Below are positions 28,077-39,362 of a stretch of 64,000 nt of DNA, in pieces; within the stretch, counting starts at the first letter, position 1, and each line of letters opens with the position of its first letter. Below the pieces are notes generated by a model that saw only the letters and a program-made list of their open reading frames with translations, was not told where the DNA came from and ran no database searches. Source of the stretch: Thraustochytrium sp. TN22 (lineage: Eukaryota > Sar > Bigyra > Thraustochytrida > Thraustochytriidae); NCBI GenBank assembly GCA_013306675.1, contig JABLUY010000004.1, positions 62,001-126,000 of the forward strand, read 5' to 3'. The position numbers and the translations under genes are program-made.

Positions 28077-31000
28077 TCAAAAGGCGGCCATCATGACGGC
28101 GGAGAGTGCGAGGAAGAGAGGGGCGATGAGACCGCCGGCTGCGTTGAGGTTCGTCTCGGTCGGCGCCCCGGTGGGCGTCTCGGTAGGCGCCTCAGTGGGC
28201 GCCTCGGTGGGTACAACAACAGGCGCCTCAGTCGGGCTGGCCGTGGGGCAGGTCTCGTGACCAACGACACGGGCAAGGTCTGCAATGAGCTCGTTCACGT
28301 AGACGCTGTCGCAGGCGTCCTCGTTGCCGGAGATATCAATGTCGTACCAGTTGAAGTACTCGCCCTGGAAGAGGCCAGCCGGCACAGTGAAGAGGTTGCT
28401 GGAAAGGTCAAAGGTTCGGATGCTCGGGAACATCGTGAAAATGGAGGGATCCGGAAAGGTGGTCATGTTGTTGCCAGAGAGATCGCTGTGGACCCAAAGC
28501 ACGGGAGCAACCAAAGCGTCAGCAACGCGGACTTGCGCAGTCGACGAGGATGATCAAACGTACAGGTACATCAGACTGGCCATCTCGGTGAGAGCCTCAG
28601 GAAACTCGGTGAGCCCGGCGTCGTTGAGTTTCAGGTCCATGAGGTAAATGTTGTTGGAAAGCATGCTGTCCTCCACGCCAGCGTCCCCCATGGGGTTGCC
28701 ACCAAGGTTGCTGCGAAACGCAATTGAGAATCAAAGAAGGTCAGCATGAGCGGCCATAGTTTTCCCGGCGCGCAAAGGCCGATGGTTTTGCCAGATTGAC
28801 GTACGCCGTGAACAGGAAGGAGTAGCCAGTAACCGGGCCGGCGATGAGGTTGCTCGCCACATTGCTGCAATATCAGACGCCGCACGTGAGTCAACCAGCT
28901 TCATGGAACAGTCGCGCCGAGGGCATGAGGAATGGGAAAGACACCTACAGGTTCATCATCCAGCCCCACTCGTAAACGTTGCTGGCGTTGGTCAGCAAGT
29001 TGTTCGCAATGTTCCTGCAAGTAGGGCAGCCGTCAGTTGTTTACGTTCTGTCTCGTGCGCCGCGCGGATCCGAAAGCCTCGCACTCGAATCATCGAACGT
29101 ACAATGTATTGAGATTGCCGCCGCTATCCGGGAATGCCGGGAGCTCCGTGAACTGATTGTAATCAAGCGTGACGGTGGTCAAGGTTCCCATGTTCAGGAC
29201 CGCCTCGGGAAGCTCGGACAGCTGGTTGTGGCTCAGGTCGCTGGCGAAGCCGTTTCAATTAGCCTCGCAATTTTAGCGGCGCCATGATAGTGAAGAAACC
29301 TACATGTTCTTGAGCGCGTCGAGTGAAGCAAAGACATCGGGCACGCTCGTAAGGCCGTTCCCAGCGAGGCTCAGAGTCTTGAGGAAGTCTACATCAGCGA
29401 TGGCTGCGTCGATGGTCTCGATTTGGTTGTTGGAAAGGTCACTGCGGAATGAGGCGTCAGGCATTCTGTTAGTGAGAGCTCGCGTCCCGCCGTCTTGTCT
29501 GCATGCGGCTCCTTGGACACGTACAGCGAGGTCAGATCAAGGAGGTCCGACAAGTGCGCCGCAGGGATCTCAGTAAACTGATTGTTGGCGCAGGAGAGAG
29601 TCTTGAGCGAACCAAGATGAGTCATGTGGGTGTTGAGGTCCGCCAGCTCGTTGTTGGATAGGTCGCTGCACGCACAAAGCACAGCAACGCTCGCAAATTA
29701 GTCCATGCTCACAACAAGGGGCTCTGTGGGCCGGGCGACCCGCAAGCGCGATGCAGGGTCAAACGTACAGGTTGGTCAACGCTTCGAGAGACGTGACGCA
29801 GGACGGAACTTCCGTGAGACCAATGTCGGCCATGTTCAGCACCCGGAGATCCACGAGTTCAGCAATGAAGTCCATATTGGTGGCCTGTGAAAGATCGTTC
29901 CCGTTGATCGCGAGCTCCATAAGGCTCGTCAGGGAGGAGATGCTCGAGGGAATTTCCTCAAAGACGTTGTTGCTCAGGTAGCTGTGCAAGATTCGAGGGA
30001 TGGGCTGTTAGATCGCGTGCGCTGACCTTTGCTGCGGTGATTTGAGCGTACTTACAGGCTTTCAAGGTACTGAAGGTTCCCAAGCTCGTCCGGAAGGTCG
30101 CTCAAGGCACCGTTGTTGGACAGGTCCAGGAGCAGGAGCGCCGGAAACGAGTCGATGTAGCTGGGAAGCTCAGTCAGCTGGTTGTTGTTGAGGTCCAAAT
30201 ACTGCAGGTAAGGCGAAAAGCTGGGCTCATCTTCGAGACCGGAGATGTTCTGAAAGCCAGCGAGGTGGTTGTTGCCCAGGTAGAGTTCCGCCAAGTTTGC
30301 CAGGGTGACCAGCTCGAGCGGCAGCTCGCCACTCAGCAGGTTGTCGTTGAGGTACCTGTGCGAATGAAGCAGTGCATGGCGCGATACCGTGAGCGTCTCT
30401 TCGCAAATGAGCTTCGGGGCGATGGCGAACGAGAACCTACACGTATTCGATGATGTTGGGAACAGCACCAAGACCGGAAGGGATCGTCTCAATCAGGTTC
30501 GAGGAAGCATCGCTGAGGCAAGTTCGATCCGCGAGAAATCACGTCAGCTTCTCACGCAGCGCATAGCCCCCCCAGAATTGGTCGTAAACTCACATGTACG
30601 ACAGTGTGCTCATCTGATAGAGCGCGGACGGGAGCTCCGTGAGACGGTTGTTGGAGATGTCGCTGTGCGCGGCATGGTTAGCTGCCTTCTTTCCTTGCCC
30701 CGAAACGGTTGTGTTGCCAACCTACAAGTCGTAGATCAGGTCAAAGCTCGAGAAGCTATCCGGCAGGTCTGTGAGCAGGTTGTTGGAAAGGTCCATGTAG
30801 CTGTGTGAAGCGTTCTCATTAGCCCATGCGTAAAGGGCCGGAGAGGGCGGCACAGAGCTGTCCATCTTGAGCGCAACTTACACGGAGCGACCTGCCCACT
30901 GAGCGAAGTTGTCTCCAAGAGATGTAAGTAGGTTTGACTTGAGCGAGCTGCATTTGAGCAAGTCAGTAAACGAAACAGAATGGCTTACGATTGGCGAGCG

Positions 31001-32324
31001 CGCCTTGCCATGCAACCCTCACGTACATGTCGAGTGTCTCAGCGGGCAGGGTGAAGAAGAAGTCAGGGAAGGACGACATCTTGGTACCCTCAATCGTTCT
31101 GTGAGCTCGCCATATCCCGTCAAAAGTCAGCACAGGCATATTGAGTTGCGGCGCCAAAGGAGGGATGATCCCGACCTGCAACTTACAGATAAGAGAGAGT
31201 CTCAAGCCCGGAGAGATTCGAAGGGAAAGAGGCAATCGGCGAGCGATCAATCTCCCTGCGTTGGACAATGTTAGCCTTCCCTCCTCAGAGAGCGAGTCAA
31301 GGAACGGGCGCCTTGCGGCTAGCACTTACAGCTCCTCGAGAAGAAGCATCCCGCTAAAATGCTCGTCACGAAGCTCCGTGATCTCAGTGTTGAGCAAGGA
31401 CAACGCCTGCAAGTTTGCGAGTTCGCCAAAGCCGTCCGGGAGACCGGTCAAGGGAGTGCTTGAAATCTCGATGTTGTAGAGCCCTTGAAGATCAGTGAAG
31501 GTGGAAGGGAGCGACGTGAACCCGTTCTTCACAGAGTTAAAGGTGACGAGGCTCTCAAGCTGCCCAAGGCTCTCCGGCAGCTCCTGAATCTCAAGGTTGC
31601 TCTGGAGCGTCCTATGTCACAAAAAAAAAAGCGAAGAGCGTCAGCTTCCTGCGTCAGCATCAACTCATCATCGGCTGTCCGGCCAGCTCATGAGCACTTA
31701 CATGTACCTGAGGTTGGCGAAGTCGCCGATCCAGTCCGGGAGGCTCGTCAGAGGAGTATCCACCAGATAACTGCAGGGTAACGATGCGTGAGCAAGCCGA
31801 TCTTAGGAGAATGCCTCCGCGCGGTCACCAGCTTGCCAAACCTACAGGGATCGCAGACTCGTGGTCAAGTTCCGAATGCCTTCCGGAAGCTCCTCATTGT
31901 CGATGCCGTACAACTCAAGAGCCGTGAGAGTCTCACTCAGCAGGGAGAAGTCAACGTCCACGGGAACGGCGCCAGCCTGGAGCACACGACTGCTCACGCA
32001 TGCATCGAGAGAACAGGCATGAGTATGCCCGAACGGTTTGGTACCTGGCATGGCAAGCGAAAGAAACGTACAGCTTCGTGAGGGCCGTCAAGCCCTCCAG
32101 GTTGGGGAACGCCCCAGCGCAGCTGTTGTTGAGCGACTGTCAGCGCCAAGTGCGAGGCAAACGGCATCCATCCGTACAACCTACTTCATGTATGTCACCG
32201 CCGGGTCGCTCGGCCCCTCGATGCTGCACGAACCCCCAAAGCAGAGGCAAGCATTCACGGGCTGAGCACTCAGGAGTGCTACGGCGACCACACCCACGAG
32301 CGTGCGCGCCATCTCGCCACCCAT
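28077..32324 (-). CDS. Secreted, probably GPI-anchored LRR protein, copy A (20 exons)
   Basis: Joining 20 exons gives 2721 coding bases (906 residues). Exons, 5' to 3': 32185-32324, 32072-32122, 31846-31989, 31702-31770, 31330-31611, 31187-31255, 31027-31098, 30882-30947, 30726-30800, about 30593-30661, 30441-30512, 30056-30355, 29769-29981, 29525-29665, 29304-29441, 29103-29240, 28949-29014, 28805-28864, 28564-28710, 28077-28485. All 19 introns are phase 2, with GTACGT, GTAGGT, GTAAGT or GTGAGT donors. The product starts with a signal peptide (MARTLVGVVAVALLSAQPVNA), then a Cys-rich cap (CLCFGGSC). About 30 LRRs of 23-25 residues follow (pattern LDLSNNQLTELPxxxxxLxxL). A Cys-flanked cap, a P-T-E-A-P linker and a hydrophobic C-terminus (AAGG then LIAPLFLALSAVMM) suggest a GPI anchor. 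An extracellular adhesion or recognition role is inferred. Paralogue of 33645-37879. Confidence 0.85.
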
Positions 32325-33644
32325 CGCACCCTCCTTCGCGACCCCTCCTTCTCTCACGTGGCAAAGCTGCCTCGCTTCCTTCGCTTCCTTCGCTTCACCA
32401 GGATGGAAGTTTAGGCTCTGCAGCCGTCGCCTTGTTCAAACCCCCAAGATACGTGTCCAGCCACGATCTAATGCTTGTCCTGAGCCGTTTCAAGGGGGCT
32501 GCGCCGTGGCACCTCCCCGCAGCATCTTTCACCATCGTCACGTCCGTTGAGTGCGCAGAGACATGACCCCAAGCAAGCCTTGGCTTGCGCGTCTCCTTTC
32601 TTTGTCTTGCTCTCGCAAGCAGTTGAGTATAGGTCTCCGCCAAGCGTCACGCCTGGTTCCGCTGGTCCGCAGCCAGAGGGTTTCAAGTTGTGCCTGGCAG
32701 CATGTGTCCGGTAAGTCTTCAGTGACCGTAATGGGCACCAACCTGCGCGCGTGACCGTGACGATAGCTTTGCATGGTTTCCGTTGGCTTGGCTCGTGCTT
32801 GCGCCGTTTCAACTGCCCGGGCACATTGGGGGTGTAAGCGGGGCCTACCAGTCCTTTCGCACGGGCGCAAGCTGAGGTGGGTGGCACTTGGCGTGCTCGC
32901 TGCGTCGGAGTTGGTACCGGCGAGGTTCAAAGTAACTCGGACCTGTTCAGGTCAACATCTGGTCTGCCCGCTCTAGAACTGCGATTCGCCGGTCCGGCAA
33001 CCGACGCCGTGCTCGTGACGAGGTCGGTGTCTTGGTCATGGGTCCGTTGGGTACTGCGCGGGACAGCGCGGCAGCGTCTCCAAGAATGATCAAGAGCGCC
33101 GTGGCTGCGCGGCTCAGCTCAGCGGATGTACGCCAAGGGCAACAGACCTGGCCAAAACGCCGCCCCTGGGATCCGTTTGAGCCACGCAGCGGCGGCGCTG
33201 GCACATCACAATGCCACAAGCAGTGCTCGAGGCAGGCTGCCACAGAACACGGACTAAAGCTCTCCTTCCAGGATCATTTTTTGGGCACAATTTCGAAGTT
33301 CACTGCAGGTTGGCGCACCGTGCCGCACAAAACAGCTCGAAGCTTGGGCCGCGGCTGCTGCAGGCGCCAGCATGATGGGAGAATGGCGGGGAGAGCGAGA
33401 GAGAGAGAAACAGAAACAGAAAAGAGAAAGAGAAAGAAAAGAGAGAGCGAGAGAGAGAAAGAGAAATCCAGAGAGGGTGGGTTCACCTTGTCGACGTTGG
33501 TCAACTCGTAGAGACGTTGGCGGTCTCGTAGAACGCCACATATGCTCGCTCGCGCATGCGCACGCATGCGCGATGGACACATAGGAATTTCTGAAAACCT
33601 TATCTTGAAGGATCTGACTACTTGGTCTTGGCAATCCTGCACGC
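32325..33644. other. Upstream region of LRR copy A and the duplication junction
   Basis: 1.3 kb. It contains the LRR-A promoter region, repeated in degenerate form before copy B (about 37880-39340). A CTTCCTTCG repeat lies at about 32374-32396. A long purine (GA) tract is at about 33390-33475. The USP39-tail fragment and the breakpoint are at 33501-33546. No independent gene is supported. Confidence 0.6.
33501..33545 (-). pseudogene. USP39 3'-end fragment at the duplication junction
   Basis: The minus strand reads A-Y-V-A-F-Y-E-T-A-N-V-S-T-S-stop, identical to the end of the intact USP39 gene (39363-39407) apart from Leu to Phe. Homology stops abruptly at 33546, where unit 2 begins. It is a passive remnant that marks the breakpoint inside USP39 coding sequence. 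Confidence 0.9.
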
Positions 33645-36600
33645 TCAAAGGGCGGCCATCATGACGGCGGAGAGCGCGAGGAAGAAAGGGGCGATGAGAC
33701 CACCGGCTGCGTTGAGGTTCGTCTCGGTCGGCGCCCCGGTGGGCGTCTCGGTGGGCGCCTCGGTGGGCGCCTCGGTGGGGACGGGCGCCTCAGTCGGGCT
33801 GGCCGTGGGGCAGGTGTCGTGGCCAACGACACGGGCAAGGTCTGCAATGAGCTCGGTCACGTAAACGCTGTCGCAGGCGTCCTCGTTGCCGGAAACATCG
33901 ATGTCGTACCAGTTGTAGTACTCGCCCTGGAAGAGGCCAGCCGGCACTGTGAAGAGGTTGCTGGAAAGGTCAAAGGATTGGATGCTAGGGAACATCGTGA
34001 AAATGGAGGGATCCGGAAAGGTGGTGATTGTGTTGCCGGAGAGATCGCTGTGGACCAAAAGGACGGGAGCAAGCAAGCATTAGCAACGCGGACTTGCGCA
34101 ATCGACGAGCATGATCAAACGTACAGGTACATGAGCTCGGCCATCTCGGTGAGAGCCTCAGGAAACTCGGTGAGCCCGGCGTCGTTGAGTTTGAGGTCGT
34201 TAAGGTAAATGTTGTCGGCAAGCATGCTGTCCTCCACGCCAGCGTCCCCCATGGGGTTGCCACCAAGGTTGCTGCGGTACGCAATTGAGAACAAAAGATG
34301 GTCAGTATGAGGGACAGTTGTTTTGCCGGCGCGCAAAGGCCAATGGCCTTCGCCAGGCAGACGTAGACGTACGCCGTGAACAGGGAGGAGTAGCCAGTAA
34401 CCGGCCCGGCGATGAGGTTGCTCGCCACATTGCTGCAATATTAGACACCGCATGTGAGTCAACCAGCTTTTTTCAACAGTCGCGCCAAGGGCATGAGGAA
34501 TGGGAAAGACACCTACAGGTTCATAATGGAGCCCCACTCGTAAGTGTTGCTGGCGTTGGTCAGCAGGTTGTGCGCAATGTCCCTGCAAGTAGAGCACCCG
34601 TCAGATGTTCATGTTCTGTCTCGCGCCGCGTCCGAAAGCGTCGCACTCGTATCATCGAACGTACAGTGTATAGAGATTGCCGCTGCTATCCGGGAAAGCC
34701 GGGAGCTCCGTGAACTGATTGTAATCAAGTGTGACGGTGTTCAAGGTTCCCATGTTCAGAACCACCTCGGGAAGCTCGGACAGCTGGTTGTGGCTCAGGT
34801 CGCTGGCGAAGCCGTTCCAATTAGCCTCACCATTTTAGCAGCGCGATGATAGTGAAGAAACCTACATGTTCTTGAGCGCGTCGAGTGAAGCAATGGCATC
34901 GGGCACGCTCGTAAGGCCGTTCCCAGCGAGGCTCAGAGTCTTGAGGAAGTCCACATCAGCGATGGCTGCGTCGATGGTTTCGATTTGGTTGTTGGAAAGG
35001 TCACTGCGGAACGAGGCGTTAGGCATTCTGTTAGTGCGAGCTGGCGTCCCGGTGTCTGGTCTGCATGCGGCTCCTTGAACACGTACAGCGAGGTCAGTGC
35101 GAGGAGGTCCGACAAGTGTGCCGCAGGGATCTCAGTAAACTGATTGTTGGCGCAGGAAAGAGTCTTCAGCGCACCAAGATGAGTCATGTGGGTGTTGAGG
35201 TCCGCCAGCTCGTTGTTGGACAGGTCGCTGCACGCGCAAAGCACGAGCAAAACTCGCGAATTAGTCCATGCTCACAAGGGGCTCTGTGGGCCGGGCGACC
35301 CGCAAGCGCGATGCAGGGTCAAACGTACAGGTTGGTCAACGCTTCGAGAGACGTGACGCAGGACGGAACTTCCGTGAGACCAATGTTGGCCATGTTCAGC
35401 ACCCGGAGATCCACGAGTTCAGCAATGAAGTCCATATTGGTGGCCTGTGAAAGATCATTCCCGTTGATCGCGAGCTCCACAAGGCTCGTCAGGGAGGAGA
35501 TGCTCGAGGGAATTTCCTCAAAGAAGTTGTTGCTCAGGTGCCTGTGCAAGATCCGAGGGATGGGCTGTTAGATTACGTGCGCTGACCTCCTCTGCGGCGA
35601 TTTGAGCGTACTTACAGGCTGTCCAGGTACTGAAGGCTTCCAAGCTCGTCCGGAAGGTCGCTCAAGGCACCGTTGTTGGACAGGTCCAGGACCGTGAGCG
35701 CCGGAAACGAGTCGATGTAGCTGGGAAGCTCAGTCAGCTGGTTGTTGTTGAGGTCCAAGTACTGCAGGTAAGGCGAAAAGCTGGACTCCTCCTCGAGATC
35801 GGAGATGTTCTGGAAGCCAGAGAGATGGTTGTTGCCCAGGTAAAGCTCCGCCAAGTTTGCCAGGGTGAGCAGCTCGAGCGGCACCTCGCCACTCAGCAGG
35901 TTGTCGTTGAGATACCTGTGCGAATGAAGCAGTGCATGGCGCGATACCGTGAGCGTCTCTTCACAAATGAGCTTCAGAGCGATGGCAAACGAGAACCTAC
36001 ACGTATTCGATGATGTTGGAAACAGCACCAAGACCGGAAGGGATCGTCTCAATCAGGTTCGAGGAAGCATCGCTGAGGCAAGTTGGATGGATCCGCGAGA
36101 AATCACGTCAGCTTCTCACGCAGCGCATAGCCCACCATAACTGGTCCTAAACTCACATGTACGACAGAGTGCTCATCTGATAGAGCACGGGCGGGAGCTC
36201 CGTGAAGCGGTTATTGGAGATGTCGCTGTGCACGGCAGGATTAGTTGACTACTTTCCATGTCCCGAGACGGTTGTGTTGCCAACCTACAAGTCGCCGGCC
36301 AGGTCAAAGCTCGAGAAACTGTCCGGCAGGTCTGTGAGCAGGTTGTTGGAAAGGTCCATGGAACTGTGTGAAGCGTTCTCATTAGCCCATGCGTAAGAAA
36401 CCGGAGCGGGCGGCACAGAGCTGTCCATCTTGTGCGCAACTTACATGGAGCGACCTGCCCACTGATCGAAGTTGTCTCCAAGAGATGTAAGTAGGTTTGA
36501 CTTGAGCGAGCTGCATTTGAGCAAGTCAGTAAACGAAACAGAATGGCTTACGATTGGCGAGTGCGCCTTGCCATGCAACCCTCACGTACATGTCGAGTGT

Positions 36601-37879
36601 CTCAGCAGGCAGGGTGAAGAAGAAGTCAGGGAAGGACGACATCTTGGTGCCCTCAATCGTTCTGTGAGCTCGCCATATCCCGTCAAAAGTCAGTTGCGGC
36701 GCCAAAGAAGAGATCCCGACTTGCAACTTACAGATAAGAGAGACTCTCAAGCCCGGAGAGATTCGAAGGGAATGAGGCAATCGGCGAGCGATCAATCTCT
36801 CTGCGTATTGCAATGTTAGCCTTCCCTCCTCAGAGAGCGAGTCAAGGGACGGGCGCCTTGCGGGCTGGCCGCAACCAGCACTTACAGATCCTCGAGAAGA
36901 AGCATGCCGCTAAAATCCTCGTCACGAAGCTCCGTGATCTCAGTGTTGAGCAAGGACAACTCCTGCACGTTGGCGAGTTCGCCAAAGCCGTCCGGGAGAC
37001 CGGTCAAGGGAGTGCTTGAAATCTCGATAGTGTTGAGCTCCTGAAGATCAGAGAAGGTGGAAGGGAGCGATGTGATCCCGTTCTTCACAGAGCTAAAGGC
37101 GACGAGGCTCTCAAGCTGCCCAAGGCTCTCCGGCAGCTCTCGGATCTCAAGGCTGCTCGCGAGCGTCCTGTTTTACAAACAAAGAGCAGAGCGTCAGCTT
37201 TTTGCGTCGGCACCAACTCTCACCACTGGCTGGGTGGCCAGCTCTTGATCACTTACATGTACCTGAGGTTGGCGAAGTCGCCGATCCAGTCCGGGAGGCT
37301 CGTCAGAGGAGTATCCACCAGATAACTGCGGGGCAACGATGCGTGAGCAAGCCGATCTAGGGAGAATGCCTCCGCGCGGTCGGCAGCTTGCCAAACCTAC
37401 AGGGACTCCAGACTCGTGGTCAAGCTCCGAATGCCTTCCGGAAGCTCCTCATTGCCGATGCCGTACAACTCAAGAGCCGTGAGAGTCTCATTCAACAGGG
37501 AGAAGTCGACGTCCTCGGGAATGGCGCCAGCCTGGAGCACACGACTGCTCACGCATGCATAGAGATAACAGGGATGAGTATGCCCGAACGGGCTGCTACC
37601 TGGCATGGCAAGCGAAAGAAACGTACAGCGTCGTGAGGGCCGTCAAGCCCTCTAGGTTGGGGAACCCCCCAGTGCAGCTGTTGTTGAGCGACTGTCAGCG
37701 CCGAGTGCGAGGCAAAAGGCACCCATCCGTGCAACCTACTCCATGTACGTCACCGCAGGGTCGCTCGGCCCTTCGATGCTGCACGAACCCCCAACGCAGG
37801 AGCAAGCATCCACCGGCTGAGCACTCAGGAGTGCTACGGCGACCACGCCCACGAGCGTGCGCGCAATCTCGCCACCCAT
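33645..37879 (-). CDS. Secreted, probably GPI-anchored LRR protein, copy B (20 exons)
   Basis: Exons, 5' to 3': 37740-37879, 37627-37677, 37401-37544, 37257-37325, 36886-37167, 36732-36800, 36590-36661, 36445-36510, 36289-36363, 36157-36225, 36001-36072, 35616-35915, 35329-35541, 35087-35227, 34866-35003, 34665-34802, 34517-34582, 34373-34432, 34125-34271, 33645-34047. These sum to 2715 bases (904 residues). Every exon has the same length as in copy A except the last, which is six bases shorter through loss of two residues in the P-T-E-A-P linker. All introns are phase 2 and no exon is disrupted, so both copies look functional. Start MGGEIARTLVGVVAVALLSA is a signal peptide; the C-terminus (ALSAVMMAAL) keeps the hydrophobic tail. 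Substitutions cluster at solvent-exposed LRR positions (for example NMEDLAGD-like changes at about 36290-36360), so ligand preference may have diverged (inference). Confidence 0.85.
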
Positions 37880-39309
37880 CGCACTCTCCTTCGTGACCCC
37901 TTCTTCTCTCGCGCGACAAAGCTGCTTCGCTTCCTTCGCTTCCTTCGCTTCCTTCGCTTCACCAGGATGGAAGTTTAGGCTCTGCAGCCATCGCCTTGTT
38001 CAAACCCCCAAGACACGTGTCCGGCCAAGATAGACACGTGTCCGGCCAAGATCTAATGCTCGTCCTTAGCCGTTTCAAGGAAGGGTGCCACGTTCCATGG
38101 TTTCTCTTCACCAGCACCTCCCGGCATCTTTCACCAGCACCTCCAGGCAGCATCTTTCACCATCGTCACGTCTGTTGAGTGCTCAGAGACATGGCCCCGA
38201 GCAAGCCTTCTCCTCCCGCGAGCCTTCTCCTCCTGCGAGGCTTGCGCGTCTCCTTTCTTTGTCTTCCTCTTGCAAACAGCTGAGCATAGGTCTCCGCCAA
38301 GCGTCACGCCTGGTCCGCTGGTCCGCAGCACAGAGGGTTTCACGATGTCGCTGGCAGCATGTGTCCGGTAAGTCTTCAGTGATCGTGACGGGCACCAACC
38401 TGCGCGCGTGAGATAGCAGGCTGAAGCCTTGAATGGTTTCCGTTGGCTTGGCTCGTGCTTGCACCGTTTCAAGTGCCCGCGCACAGTGGGGGTGTGAGCG
38501 GGGCCTGCCAGTGGGTGGCGCTTGGCGTGCTCGCTGCTTTGGAGTTGGTACCGGCGAGGTTCAAAGTGCCCTGTTCAGGTCAACATCTGGTCTATCCCGC
38601 TCCAGCCTAGAACTGCGATTCGCCGGTCCGGCAACTGAGGCCGTGCCTACCCGCCTCGACGGCGTGAAAATGAATAGCAGAGTACCAGTGTCCGTTCTCG
38701 AGTCATGCAAATGCAAATGAAAGGCCATGCGCTTCAAGTTCGCGCGCCGAATTGCCGTTCCACTCCGATCGCGCTGCTCGATGGGGAGCTGCTCCTTCTA
38801 CCGATGCCTCCTTTGTCTCTCGTGCAGTGCCGTGGGCACCCCGAGTCGCGGTCCGTTCAGCTCAGTGGCGGCGGCTGCTGCCTCGGCGACGGTTCGTGAC
38901 GAGTCGGTGTCCTGGTCATGGTCCAGTCCGAGGGGAGCTGCGCGGGGCAGCGCGGCAGCGTGTCCTAGAATGATCATGAGCGCCGTGGCTGCGCTGGCTC
39001 AGCTTATTAGCGAATGAACGGCAAGGGCACCAGATCTCGCCGGAACGCTGCTCCTGGGCTCCGATTGAGCCATGCAGCGGTGGCGGCGGCGCTGGCACAA
39101 CACAATGCCACAAGCAGTGCTCGACGTACGCTGCCACAGAGCTCGGACAAAAGCTCCCTTCCAGGCAACTTCAAAGTTCACTGCAAGTTGGCGCACCGTG
39201 CCACACAAAACAGCTTGAGACTTGGGCCGCGGCTGCTGCAGGCGCCACCATGATGGGAGAATGGCGGGAAGAGCGAGAGGGAGAAAGAGAACGAGAAAGG
39301 GAAAGAGAA

Positions 39310-39340
<31 letters not shown>

Positions 39341-39362
39341 GGGTTCATTTTGTGGACGCTGG
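37880..39362. other. Upstream region of LRR copy B / USP39 3' flank
   Basis: 1.48 kb, homologous to 32325-33500. It holds a (CTTCCTTCG)n run at about 37926-37960, the two short duplications described for unit 2, ATGCAAATGCAAATG at about 38703-38718 and a GA-rich tract at about 39270-39345. No gene recognised. Confidence 0.55.

Larger units (their letters stand above)
27959..33545. repeat. Tandem segmental duplication, unit 1
   Basis: This about 5.59-kb unit carries one LRR gene plus its upstream flank. It is similar throughout to 33546-39406, including introns and intergenic sequence. The left edge is marked by TCGCTCGCGCATGCGC (from 27959), which recurs from 33546. The right edge holds the last 14 codons and stop of USP39 (33501-33545), which are native to the end of unit 2. 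Shared landmarks: the 3' flank GGAATTTCTGAAAACCTTATC at about 28015 and 33583, and a purine-rich GA tract at about 33390-33475 matching about 39270-39342. Confidence 0.9.
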
